Positions 39,965 through 51,363 of a DNA stretch of 64,000 nucleotides are shown here, one piece after another. How positions within the stretch are numbered: position 1 is the stretch's first letter; each line of letters begins with the position of its first letter. The DNA lies in NCBI RefSeq assembly GCF_000972845.2, contig NW_020853535.1, forward strand, positions 809,795 to 873,794, given 5' to 3'. Made by a program: the position numbers and the translations under genes. A model generated the notes under the pieces. The model ran no database searches. It was not told the origin of the DNA and worked only from the letters and a program-made list of their open reading frames with translations. This DNA is from Larimichthys crocea. Lineage: Eukaryota > Chordata > Actinopteri > Sciaenidae.

Positions 39965-42560
39965 CATCAATCATTCAATCAATCAATCAATGCAACTTTA
40001 TTTGTACAAAAAAAAAGTAACACAAAGTGCTTTACATTAAAAAAAAAGCAAACACCCACAGGCCAACCTCCACCCCCCAGCCCCAATTCTCCACCCCTGA
40101 CCCTCCATCCCACCCATCATATTATGAACAAAGCACAAACTGAGGAAGCGACATCTCACTCAAAAAAATAGAATAAAGTAATATAAAATAAAATAATAAC
40201 AGTAATAATAAATGATAATAATAATAATAGTAACAATATTACAACAATAACAACAACAACAACAATAATAGTAATAACAACAACAACAACAATAATAATA
40301 AGTAATAAAGCTAGATTAAATAAAATAAATAATTAAAAACTAAAGCATAATAAAATATATAGATAGCTTAAATAATGAATAAGATATATATATAAACAAA
40401 CAAATAAATAATAGCAAATAAATAAATAAATAAGAGAGAAAGTGTAACATTAAGAGAGAAAGTGTAACATTAAATGCATGAGTATAAAAACGGTTAAAAT
40501 GGTTCAAGTAAAAGCCAAATTAAAAAGATAGGTCTTAAGTTTGCTCTTAAAAATATGAACAGTCTCTGATGCCCTCAGGTCTTCAAGGAGGCTGTTCCAC
40601 AGACGTGGACTATAGTGAGAAAATGACACCTCACCAGGGGTCTTTGTTCTGACTTTTGGTATTATTAAAAGGCCACTCCCAGAAGACCTGAGGGTCCTCA
40701 AGGGTTCATAGGGTAAAAGTAAATCAGATAAATATGCTGGACTAAGACCATTAACAGATGTATAAACCAGTAAAACAATCTTAAAATCGATTCTGAAGGG
40801 CACAGGCAGCCAATGCAGAGACTTTAAAATGGGTGTAATATGTGCTCTCTTTCTGGTCTTTGTCAACAGACGAGCAACTGAATTTTGTAATAACTGTAAT
40901 TGATCAAATTTTTGGTTAGGTAGACCAGAAAGTAGAGCGTTACAAAAGTCAAAATAAAAGCATGCATTAATGTCTCTGTATTGGCTTGAGAGAGAAACGG
41001 CCGTACTTTGGCAATGTTTTTAAGATGATAAAAGGCAGTTTTAGTAATATTTTAATATGGGCTCAAAACTAAGATCACAATCAATTATAACTCCCAGGTT
41101 TTTAACTTGTTGACAAGGGTTTAAATTCAGTGCTTGGAGTTTCATAGTTAGTTTCTCTCTCTGTGTGCTTTAGTACAGATAATTGGCCCTGAGTCATCAG
41201 AAGACACAGCAATGTAAAGCTGTGTGTCATCAGGACACATTTCTCCAGTGTTTCCTCACATAAAAACATAGGTTTTGGGTGTTTTTATTCATAGGCTGAA
41301 ACTAACATAAATCCAATCTAATCGTGACTACTGTGTTTCTGAAGTGGACTGCAAATTCTTCACATCTGATGGAGTGCTCGGCTTCATAAAAACAGGATTG
41401 GTTAAACGGTCAATAGTTGAAAAAAGAATTTTGGGGAAAAGTGTGCTTGTCTTGCGTGTTTAATTTCTTTGTTGTAGCTGGTCAATTGTTCACGCAGTAT
41501 TTCATACAGTAGTTTACCATCAATTTGTTCTTTCTCCAATATCTTCCTGCTTTGCGACAGTTTCTATTCAGTTGTTTAATTTTATCATTTTTCCACGGAG
41601 GTATTGGTTTGGTGTTAACCGTTCTTAATCTTAGAGGAGCACTTTGTCAATTGCTAACCTTAGTTTACTGTTAAAACTTTTTACAATAAAATCACAAGAG
41701 GAAGGTAAAATTTCTGCAGTAGTTTTGCTTAAAAGATCAATAAAATTTGCAGCCACTTCAGAGTTAATATGGCGCTTCCTCACAGTCTGTTCTGAAAAGT
41801 CCTGCTCAATAAGTACATTTACATTTTACATTTACATTTACAATAAAACCAGTGATAGTAAAAAAGACACAAAAATGATCAGATATCCTTACATCAACAA
41901 CAGAAGTGAGATTTGCAGATAGTTCGTATGTTATGACAAGATCTAAAGTGTGACTTCTGTTGTGAGTCGGTTGATTAATGTGTTGATTAAAATTCATACA
42001 GTGCAGCATATTCACAAAGTCCAGGTTAAGAGTCTGATTGATTGTCCACATGAAGGTTGAAATCGCCTAAAACTAGAATTCGATCGTATTTGGTGTGGAT
42101 AATTGATAGTAGTTCTTAGAAATCTGACACAAATGAAGAGCAACGTTCGGGTGGCCTGTAAACTGTCATGCACAGTACGGACTGCTAAAAAAAAATGGAA
42201 TAGATCCAAAAGATGTGTAGTCACAACTCCCTTTTCCCTGATGAATAGGGTGAAAGGAGAGTCTTCCTCTTTTCTTGGTGTTGCCATCCACAACCCAAGG
42301 CTGATGCACCGCCGTGTGTGAGGTAGTAGAGCAGACCAGGGCCTCTGGTTTAGTCCCAAGCCGGAGCCACGAGCCCTCCGGGATGGTGTCTGGAGCAGGA
42401 GCAGGAACCGGACGAGCAGCCAGGATCTGGATTTTGTTTAGTGTGGCAATTTTTTGCTCCAGCACCGAAATCTTCTGGCTGAGATTGACACAGCTCTTGC
42501 AGTCCGATGGTGAGGTAAGCAAAGTCATGTTCTTCTCGAGCCTGTGCTCAGCTGTTTTAT
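39965..42560 (-). mobile_element. L2-like LINE, near full-length but decayed
   Basis: Read on the minus strand, the parts come in the order of an autonomous non-LTR retrotransposon. A coiled-coil/ORF1-like segment (42528-42400: SQKISVLEQKIATLNKIQ) is followed by endonuclease pieces at about 42150-41806 (YRPPERCSSF, LGDFNLHVDNQSDS, SHTLDLVITYELS, ISDHFCVFFT). The reverse transcriptase follows with a DDTQLY box near 41220, LGVIIDCDLSFEP, then the C-terminal block 40866-40504 (AHITPILKSLHWLPVPFRID, PRLWNSLLEDLR). The 3' UTR has 'gtaaagcactttgtgttac' and an (ATTG)n tail near 39965-39985. Many stops and frameshifts separate the pieces, and the RT region between endonuclease and DDTQLY is largely lost. 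The 3' UTR holds A-rich (AAT/AAC)n microsatellite sequence at 40150-40440. The C-terminal block is similar to the LINE at 63340. Confidence 0.85.
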
Positions 42561-43360
42561 TCTAACAAGAAGGTCCTCTGTCTAGTTAAAATATATGCTA
42601 AAATGAATAATCTAAAAGGTGTACTTTTAAAAGAGCGTTAAAAACTTGATTAAAAGTTTTTAAATCATAATTTTTTTAAGAGAGTTTTTGGCCTTTTAAA
42701 CTGCAGTACAAGTCAAACATCCAGGAAATGGGAATTACCTAGATTGTGTATTGTATGTCCATATTCGTAATATGTTACCTAATTTATAAATATCTTGTAC
42801 TAAAAACTCACAGAAAATGAAGGCAACAAAACAATATCAGAGCATATCAGTAAATGCAAATCTGTGAAAGAACACAGTGACTTTGCAGGTAAAGTGTCAT
42901 CTTGCAAGCTGTTTTACGATGTTGCCATGTGCCTCACTGATCTGAAATTGTAGATTGACTGCAATATAGTATCTAATTGTATCTTGTTAAGTTGCTGGTA
43001 TTTGTCCTAACAGGAGAACTGTTGACCATAGCAATTTAAAGACAATCAAAAATGTAGACGTGTCAAGATACACATTTTTGAGAGTGAAGTTTGACATTAT
43101 GCTGATGATATTATGCTGTTTTTCTAAGATTTAAAATGCTTTAAAAATCATTATATTATATGTTTTAGCAAACTTTACTTGTGTAGGCATATTATATCAC
43201 TTTTTGGGTGGAAAGATTTTAGTTTTTACCTTTTATTTGTTTGTTTTTTAACATGAATCCTTGGCTAGTGGCTAGTGGTGATCCATTGATCATGTCATCA
43301 GTAAATACTGTTTACTGATACTGCAGCTAATATCACAATTCTGATTTGAGTACCAAATCT

Positions 43361-46300
43361 TTATTCATTAAATGTCTTCCCTGTTCCTTGATGGCAGCAC
43401 ATTTGTCTTACCCTGGAGAAATAGAACAGAGGACCCATGAACACACCAAGCCTGGGGAAGATCACATATGCTTCACCAATAACACAAAGGATGTTTTTTA
43501 TATCCATAATACTCCAACTCTGTGCACTATAGAAAATGGGTGCCATCACAAGGACTGGGAGGTAAGATATCACTGCAGACACCACCACAACCGACACATT
43601 CTCCAGTGTCTTTCTCTTCAGGGGTGACTCAGAGCGGGCTTGTTTACCAAATGAGGTGTGGGCAGGACTTTGCTGGCACAGTGCGTGGACCATACACCCA
43701 AGACAGGCGAGCATTATGAGGAAGAGGGAGGAGATCATGGTAGAAACAGGAACCATAATGATTGAAATCTGAACAAAAACTGTAAAAAGAAACAAACAAC
43801 AAAAACCAATCACAACAAACAAACAATTAAAATCCACAGTTGTTTTTTTAAACTGATTTTATCCTTACAATGGGAATTACTGTTAACTATTGAAAAATAG
43901 AGTAAAAAAGTAATTAAAAATATTATAAATAAATAATAAATTAATAACAATAATAAATTAATAATAAATAATATTATAAATATTCAATGGCAAACATCTT
44001 TTGTTGTCACTGGAGGCTGAAGTGGGTCTGAGCGGGTGAAAATAATCAGTATTTTAACTTGGAATTTTTCATGTAGTTATGAAAGTGTTTAAAAATGTTA
44101 TTAGCTTGGAATGTCTTCCTTATATGTTCAGCAGCTGTAACGTTATGTAGCATTCTGTCATGAGCTTTTACTTAACTTGATATTTGCATTTAAGAAGTAT
44201 CTTTTGTCCTTAGAAAGTAATCTATTTTGTGGCATATTTGCTCTGCCCTGATAGATCAAAGATGACTTGCAGTAAAAAAAATGCATTTTTTTAAAATATA
44301 TTTTTATTGTTTTATTGTTTGATGTGCAAAATGCAGTGCAGTAGCTTTTAAACATATTGTCACTAGGCACTTTACTAGACTTGTTTTGAAGACAGGGAAG
44401 CGATGTATGCCTGCTCTCAACCTTTTTTCAACAATTCAACAATGAAAATCTACGATGATACCATGCTGGCTACTTTCTATGCTGAGCTCTTCAGCTAACA
44501 CTTACCTGTAATCAAACAGAAGGACAAGGTGACACACCACACCACAGCAGAAACGACCATCCGGTACTCCCACTTCTTCAATCTTAAGTACAGCACAGGT
44601 CTAAGCACCGCCAGGTAGCGCTCAATACACATACAGGCCAGCAACAGGGGACAGCCAACCAGGTTGAACATGCTGAAGACATCTCTTGCCAAATCAATCC
44701 CTTGATATGTAGTGTTAGAAACGTGCGATTGAATATCTGAAAAGTCTGATGAATAGACAATTACAGGGTTAGCAATTTGCTTTCACACATCTGAAGGTCT
44801 ATCAAAGACGTATTCAGGCACATCTGAGATGGTTAATGGACTGTACTTATATAACACCTTTCTAGTATTCTGACCACTGAACATGTTACATATTACACTA
44901 CATATCTCATTCACCCATTCACACACATTCACACACATTCACACACTGATGGCATTAGCTACCACGCAAGGTATCAACTGATCATCACTTTTAACTAACC
45001 ATTCATACACATACACACATCGATGGTTCAGCCTTCAGGAGCAATTTGGGGTTCACTATGTTGCCCAAGGACACTTTGACATGCAGGCTGGAGGAGCCGG
45101 GGATCGAACCCCCAATCAGTAATTCAACTCAGCGTACGCACTCGGCTTGATACTCCAGACATTGTTCATAGTCCGAATGAGAAAAGAGATTATACATATG
45201 TATGTATATACACATGTGGAACACACTAGCACTAGCCAACCACAATTCACCACCAAGCCAGCTGGCTTTTATTTAATTTCTCTTGAATAAACTAATTACT
45301 TTTTACTTCTGACTCTTATCTTACAATTTACTGCAACCCACACGTCTTTTGTGGTGTGGTTTATACTCTGGCGGGGGGCGATTATTAACTATAATTTGGA
45401 CTCTCTGGTTAATTCATTTAAGATCAGCACTAACATGATGGTCAGTTGATCAAAGGTGCAACTTTGTAAAACACTCAGCACTATAACCTGAAGTCAATGT
45501 TTTCACAGTAGGGCGTGCCTTATAGCAACTAATGTCTGGCATATTTACCTGAAAAATTTTGTGGTGTTTCTTTTTGGTAAAAAGCCAAGGTGAAAGGTAT
45601 TATAGACAGGTAGATGAGATTCATCAGAACAAGATTCACACCTAGAACCTGAAAGACAAAGGTTTAGACACAGGGTTACAAAGCTGCCAACTCGACTCTC
45701 GCATCACACACACGGATTACACACTCTCCCACCACACCGCCTTTTCTCACACACATTTACAGTAGCAGGGTGGAAGCAATTTTCATGAATTGTGCTCTTT
45801 CAATGGAGAACTTAGTCACAAATATTTAGTGTAGTTGTGAGTAGAGCTCTGCTGGGGAAACTGTGGTTCAACATTGTTCCCACTGTGCTTACTCTGTGTG
45901 CATTACAGCTGTACAGTCAGTGATAGTTCAATATTTGGTGATTAAGCACCTTCACCCTGTTTCTGGAAGCAGGATTAGTCAAAACTCTGAATTTGTTGAA
46001 ACAGAGTCAGAAACAGAGGTAAACAGTGCTTTAGTTATCAGAGGTTTATGTCATAATTAAAATGCAGACTGGATATGAATTCTACAGGCTTTAATAATGG
46101 TGCCCCACATCTCTCAGTGATGGAGCAGAATAATGTGGCTTTCTGCAGCCAATCAGTGAACGTCAGGCTAATAATAATATTTTTTGTTCTGTATCACGTG
46201 TGTGATAAGTGTCATATATTCCGTAAGACATATGTCTGATTGTTAATTTGGAAATAAATGTTCCACATATTTTGGGGATTTTCTTTTACTAGGTGGGCGA

Positions 46301-46810
46301 TATTTCTTTGACTTGATTCAAAGTCAAAAAAGAAAAAATATGTCTTCTTATACCCGCCAGTAATACTCCAGGGTTGAAAATTTGAATTTCCAAATATTTC
46401 AATGAGTGCCCTATAAAGAGTTTAACTGTAAAAATCTGCATGATTAGAGATTAGATGAAATGTGTTTTATACAAACATTCACTGTATAGGAAGGGTATGA
46501 ACAACTGTAATCTGAAAAGTAACAAGTAACTAAAGCTGTCAGAGAAATGTAGTGGAGTAGACTTAAATCCACCTAAGCTAATTTGATCAGATAGCCGAGT
46601 TGAAACTAACTGTTGCATAATATTTAACAAAATACCTGAGAGCAGTATACCTACCTGTGACGACGACAGTGTTTTCCTTTCTCTCAGAAATAGGCAAAGC
46701 AGGGGAACGTTAGCTATCGCCCCGGATATAAGGATGATAATGTCAATGTAAAGCCAGATGTCAATCCACTGATCATTGCTACACAGCAGTATGATAACGT
46801 CACTTCTCAT
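43361..46810 (-). CDS. Class A (rhodopsin-like) GPCR, four exons
   Basis: Four coding exons on the minus strand (46810-46655, 45648-45549, 44736-44506, 43779-43361) have AG/GT borders and sum to 302 codons with the stop (301 aa). Seven hydrophobic segments are visible: TM1 (IIILISGAIANVPLLCLF), TM2 (VLGVNLVLMNLIYLSIIPF), TM3 ending in CMCIERYLAV (DRY variant ERY), TM4 with the conserved Trp (VVSAVVWCVTLSF), TM5, TM6 (SAVISYLPVLVMAPI) and TM7 with GPLFYF in place of NPxxY. A plasma-membrane receptor coupled to G proteins is expected; the ligand is unknown. Oddities: the TM2 Asp is Asn, the usual TM3 Cys is absent, and only a few residues separate TM4 from TM5, so there is no ECL2 cysteine. An undetected small exon in the 726-base intron 3 is possible. 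The start ATG is the first in frame but an upstream exon could exist. I do not recognise the subfamily; a P2Y/PAR-like or fish-specific receptor are options. Confidence 0.8.
44838..45150 (-). mobile_element. tRNA-derived SINE in GPCR intron 2
   Basis: On the minus strand the element starts near 'gggggttcgatccccggctc', which contains a B-box-like tRNA promoter motif. It continues through 'gtccttgggcaacatagtga' and (tgtgtgaa)n words, and ends with 'ggtgttatataagtacag'. This order matches a common teleost SINE as I remember it. It lies between GPCR exons 2 and 3. The exact borders and A box are not resolved. Confidence 0.65.
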
Positions 46811-46936
46811 ATTGCTGAAAATCTCAAGGGGCGATGCTGGTATGCTGGCAATTTCTGATCACACCTGAATGAATCCTGCCAAATCAAAGAGAGTGATTAT
46901 CGACATTTGATTTCATTTGCTGTCCCATAACCACAA

Positions 46937-46999
46937 AAAAAATAAATAAATAAATAAAAAAAATAAATAAATAAATAAAATAATAATAATAATAAAAAT
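46937..46999. repeat. (AAAT)n/(AAT)n microsatellite
   Basis: AAAT units with interruptions grade into (AAT)n, just upstream of the GPCR start. The remaining sequence up to 47510 contains only short AT-rich frames without a domain. Confidence 0.9.
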
Positions 47000-47514
47000 A
47001 TGCAAGTTTCAGATGTTTACGTAGACCCATGTAAATTTATTTATCTGAAATTATCCCAACTGAAAAAGTCATGATTGAAATGTAGTGAAGATTTGGGTGT
47101 GATGTGATAAAGAAAAAAACAATACAAAAAATAATACAATACAAAGAAGTATAAACTCCACATCAGTTGAAATTCTAAAATGTGACATGCTTTGAATACC
47201 AGCTGAAGTATAACCCTTACTGAAAAGTTCAATCTAGCAAGAGATTGTTGATTTGAGAACAACAGCCAGTCAAATCAAATTCAAATTAATCAACCTACAC
47301 GCCTTCCTTCAGTGCTCCTGAGGAAACGGTTTGGTCTTAGCCACTTTGTTTCCCATTTGCAGAGCATTATGAAGCCATTTCACTTTTAAAATCATTTGGA
47401 TGGTACACTGACTAATGTAAAAAGGATGATTTCATTTCAACTGCATTGCCTGCATACACCTGTTCTTACAGTACATTATGTAACCTTGTTGAGCAGGTAC
47501 GATTTACACCAATC

Positions 47515-47990
47515 AGGGTACCAGTCAAAAGTTTGGACATACCTTCGCATTCAATGTTTTTTCTTTATTTTTGTTACCTTCTACATTGTAGATTAACACA
47601 GAAGACATCAAGAATATTAAATGAAACACAGTAAAATATGTTTTACGTTTTAGATTCTTCAAAACAGACCCCTTTTGCTTTGATGACACATTTGCACACT
47701 CTTTGCATTTTCACAGTCAGCTTTATGAGGTCGTCACCTGAAATAGTTTTCAGTTAACAGGCGTGCCTGGTCAAAAGTTAATTAGTGGAATTTCTTGCTA
47801 TCAGTTGTGTTGTTCAGAGGTAGTGTTGGTACAGTAAATGACAGTCCACCATCCACCATTACATTAAGACATGAAGGTCAGTCAATCCAGAAAGTTTCAG
47901 GAACTTTGAATGTGTGAAGTCATAAAACCATCAAACTCTGCGATGAAACTGGCTCTCATGAGGACCATCTGTCTTGCCATTTTGTCTCGC
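47515..47990 (+). mobile_element. Tc1-like transposon, 5' half
   Basis: The element begins with the terminal repeat around 'ccagtcaaaagtttggacat', whose reverse complement closes the fragment at 1-160. A non-coding leader ('ccttttgctttgatgacaca' and 'gcgtgcctggtcaaaagtta') follows, then the start of a transposase frame reading ITLRHEGQSIQKVSGTLN before a stop, and a second frame toward 'gaaactggctctcatgagga'. These are hallmarks of the N-terminal DNA-binding region of fish Tc1/mariner transposases. The catalytic DDE part and right terminal repeat are missing, so it is a dead, truncated copy. Confidence 0.88.
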
Positions 47991-49075
47991 ATTAGGCTCT
48001 TTAACATTCTAAGAGTATTTTTTTAGCATCCGAACTGAGTTTAGAGGATACTTTCAGACTTTCACCAGATGCTCTCAGTGCCTCACTTGCACAAAGGTAA
48101 TAACAGTAATTAGGGTAGCAGAATCATAAAAATGTTGCTATTTAAATGTAATTTTTCAAAGCTGCAAGCATGACAAATGAATGGAAAAAAACGTGAACAA
48201 ATACAACATAAACCATGTGCAAGGTGTTTTGTTGTCAAGTAGTTAAACTAATTCTTTTGAATTATTAGGTCTTATTTATACAAAACATAAAGTTTAAAAG
48301 TTAAAATTAATAATTTTAGTAACGTTTTAGGCTAAGTTCATGGATCTCAAACATCTTCATGTCTGAATTTAAGTGCTTTTATTATTTAATATATATAAGT
48401 CAAATGTGAATGCATTTTATCATTATAAACTTGTGTCCGCCGTCCTATCCCTTTTAGCCGTTATGATTCATAAAATGATTTCCCCCGCCTGTATACGCTG
48501 TGAAAAGTTAAAGCTAAACACAAAACTCCATCTTACCTCTTTGTATGTCTTCTTCCTCGTCTTGTCTCTCCTGCGGTCTGTTGAACACTGAAAGCTCACT
48601 CAACCGAGACACGCTAACACATCTATGTGCAGCACAGACAAAACAAATAACTAGTTGTTGATTTTCCAACCTTCAATGCAAAGATATTTTGTATTTGCAA
48701 ATATGTAAAGTTGTAATGTTGTGTGTGTATTTTTGCAGTACAGCTGATTTCCATTGTTTACTCTATGTGTTCAAGTTTGAAAGTGACGTCCTTTCCTTTA
48801 ATCAGGCTGTAACTCTTAACTTTTTACATTTTGTGTTGATTATCCATTGTCCAGTATGTAATATTTCTAATTCATTTAGACAATACACACAACATATAAT
48901 GAACATAATTAACTTAAGTCAGAACATGTCATAATATTCAAACTGTCACACAAGACAAGGATTCAAGCAATACCCTAATAATATCCAAACTAATACCTAA
49001 CAATAACCTAACATGCTGGTTTACACAATACCTACACACACACCCACGTACGTCCACGCAGACTCACATAGCTTA

Positions 49076-49141
<66 letters not shown>

Positions 49142-51176
49142 TGCAGTATTGTCAGTGAGGACGGAGGTTGGTTAATTGGCCAAAGAAACTCTAAACGGAG
49201 GAGAAAGTTAAATGGATAATTATTAAGATAAATATTTATAATGGTTGTTATATGGTAAATTTATATAACTGAGTAAAATTAAATGTTGTATTGAGTATAA
49301 TATTCAGACTCAATTCTCTGGTTTAATGACATTTTCTTTTATAGAAATCTTTCCATGAACGAGAATCTACCAAACTTTTAAATTAAAATAAATTGGGGGT
49401 TGCATATTTCAGTTTTCCATTTTATTATTGAAATACCAGACTGTTGGAGCAGAACATGAGTGCTTTGGACACATGCAGAGTGAGACCCGGCCTGTAAACG
49501 TGTCTGTGTCTCATTGATCTCAGTGATCAAGCTTCCTCGACCTAATGATTTCCTGTTATGCCCATAGTCATGGAAGCCATCTTATTTAGGCGTCACTCAA
49601 GTCCAGTGTGAACAGACAAACCGCTCCATCTTTCTCATGTGTCAGCGTCGCTCTGCAGGCAAATAAGGTCATCTCATTTTCATCTCATGTCACGACACTA
49701 TGATGAATTATGTCACACTTGCTTTTTTTTCTCTCTTCCTTCATCAATTTCCTACTTTTCCTCTTTAATATCAGAGCAGCACACATTGAAAACACACGCT
49801 GTGACCAGTTCAACTAAACAAAACTCTCTTTATTCTGCTTTTATGGCAGTTTTATTATTATACAACAGACAGTTTAATAATAACAGTAAGAGAAATATTT
49901 AGAACTGCCCCACCCTCTCAAAAAATGTAAAGTGCAGATTTGTTAGTGTGTCTACTCGAGTCCTTCTATTAAAAATAAAGAGAGCCCCACAGCTAGAGTC
50001 AAAGCAATATTTAAGGGCTCCTTGGGCAGAGCTGATGATTTAAAATGCATGTACAAGGGAAAAAAATCAGTTTAAGGTTGATTATTCATTTAAAAACAAT
50101 GAAATCAGGAGCACAATCCACATTTGCTGCACAGCTGCAGCTGAAGTTCAGAGAACTCCAGTGAATCAGAGTTCATAGGTCGACATGGTTCAGACGTTTC
50201 TCCACCTCCCTGCTCAGACTTTACATTATCAGTGCAATTCTGTGCTGATTCCAGTGCATCAATCAACACAACGATCTCACAGTGATTTCCTTATGTTTGC
50301 TACAGAGAATCTTAGTTACATCACACAAGAGCTTTTCTTGAAATTAAAAATCAATTTCACATTTATCTGCTTATTGTTTGAACCTATACACAGCTCAAAC
50401 CAGACCTAATTCAAGTTGTGTTATTATTCGACCCAGGTCCAGCTCCCAGCCTGTATTTTAGTCATGTATATTCAGCATGTTCCTTCAGGAGCCCTGAATG
50501 ACTTTGCCAGAATAGTTTACCAGTCAAGCTTTTGTCACAAATAATTATGTGACAGAATGAGTAGCGGCAGCAACAGACAGAGAAACATAAACAGACGGCG
50601 ACAGAAAGAAAAAAACAATTCATTTAGTTCACAATTTTGGTGAGAAAGAAAGGATCAATTTAAAATGATCGCTGTATCATTAAATCCATACAAACAGCAC
50701 AAAATTGGCTGCATTCAGCAACTGCAGCAACAGTGGCATTTCAATCACAGTGTGTTTGCTACCCATAAATCCCTATTGTCTGTTTCTTCCACACAGTGCT
50801 GGAAAATACCAGGACACGTTAACAGGAGCTGTAAAGAAACCTTTCATCACAAGTGAGATTTCAGAATTCATGTTAAGTCTTTAGTTTTAAAGCAAAATAT
50901 AAACTGTAGATATATCTGTCTAGATTAGATAATGTGGACCTCAGGAAGTCCGATAGGGATCCTGTTTTTTAACAACAAACTATTAAAAAATCAACTCTGC
51001 TGAGAGATTTTAGCTGCCTGAACAGTGGCAGCCACCGTCAGTCCTTTTTGAACCTTCACTGCAGGTTCTTCACACTTTAAAGTAAAACTTCTGTGTTCCC
51101 TTATTGACCGGCTACTTGAAGTTTTCTTGTAATTTCTGACAGTTAAAGTTCCAAAGAACTCCTCTTGCAGAGAGTG
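47991..51176. other. Intergenic, GPCR to susd3
   Basis: No gene is recognised. It contains an uninterrupted (AC)n run at 49078-49138 and AT-rich single-copy-looking sequence. Open frames (48373-48591, 48689-48934, 49639-49902, 50185-50409, 50665-50856) show no domain. The last part, from about 50900, is probably 3' UTR of the minus-strand susd3-like gene. Confidence 0.5.
49078..49138. repeat. (AC)n microsatellite
   Basis: About 30 uninterrupted AC units, likely length-polymorphic; no coding role. Confidence 0.97.
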
Positions 51177-51200
51177 CAGCAGCAGCAGCAGCAGCAGCAG
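51177..51200 (-). repeat. (CTG)8 in probable susd3 3' UTR
   Basis: Eight CAG units on the plus strand read as CTG in the sense direction of the susd3-like gene and lie about 165 bases after its stop codon. The tract is short but pure. Confidence 0.8.
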
Positions 51201-51363
51201 TTCAGTAAGAATTAAGGAAAAATTCCAGTTTGGAGTTCCTGTTGAGTCCAAATTGCAGGAGTTCAGTAAGCATGCAGCAGGGGGAAGCTTCCACACTGGC
51301 TTCATGTCCATCTTTACATCCTCTTTTCCTTTTTCTTCACAACACAGAACGCAGAAGATGTAG

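Noticed and set aside
40150..40440. CRISPR-like or satellite array
   Set aside because: The AAT/AAC words have no fixed repeat-spacer structure; this is microsatellite sequence in a LINE 3' UTR.
45085..45120. Possible tRNA gene (B-box-like sequence on the minus strand)
   Set aside because: Only a T-arm-like segment is seen, without a foldable cloverleaf; it is part of a SINE.
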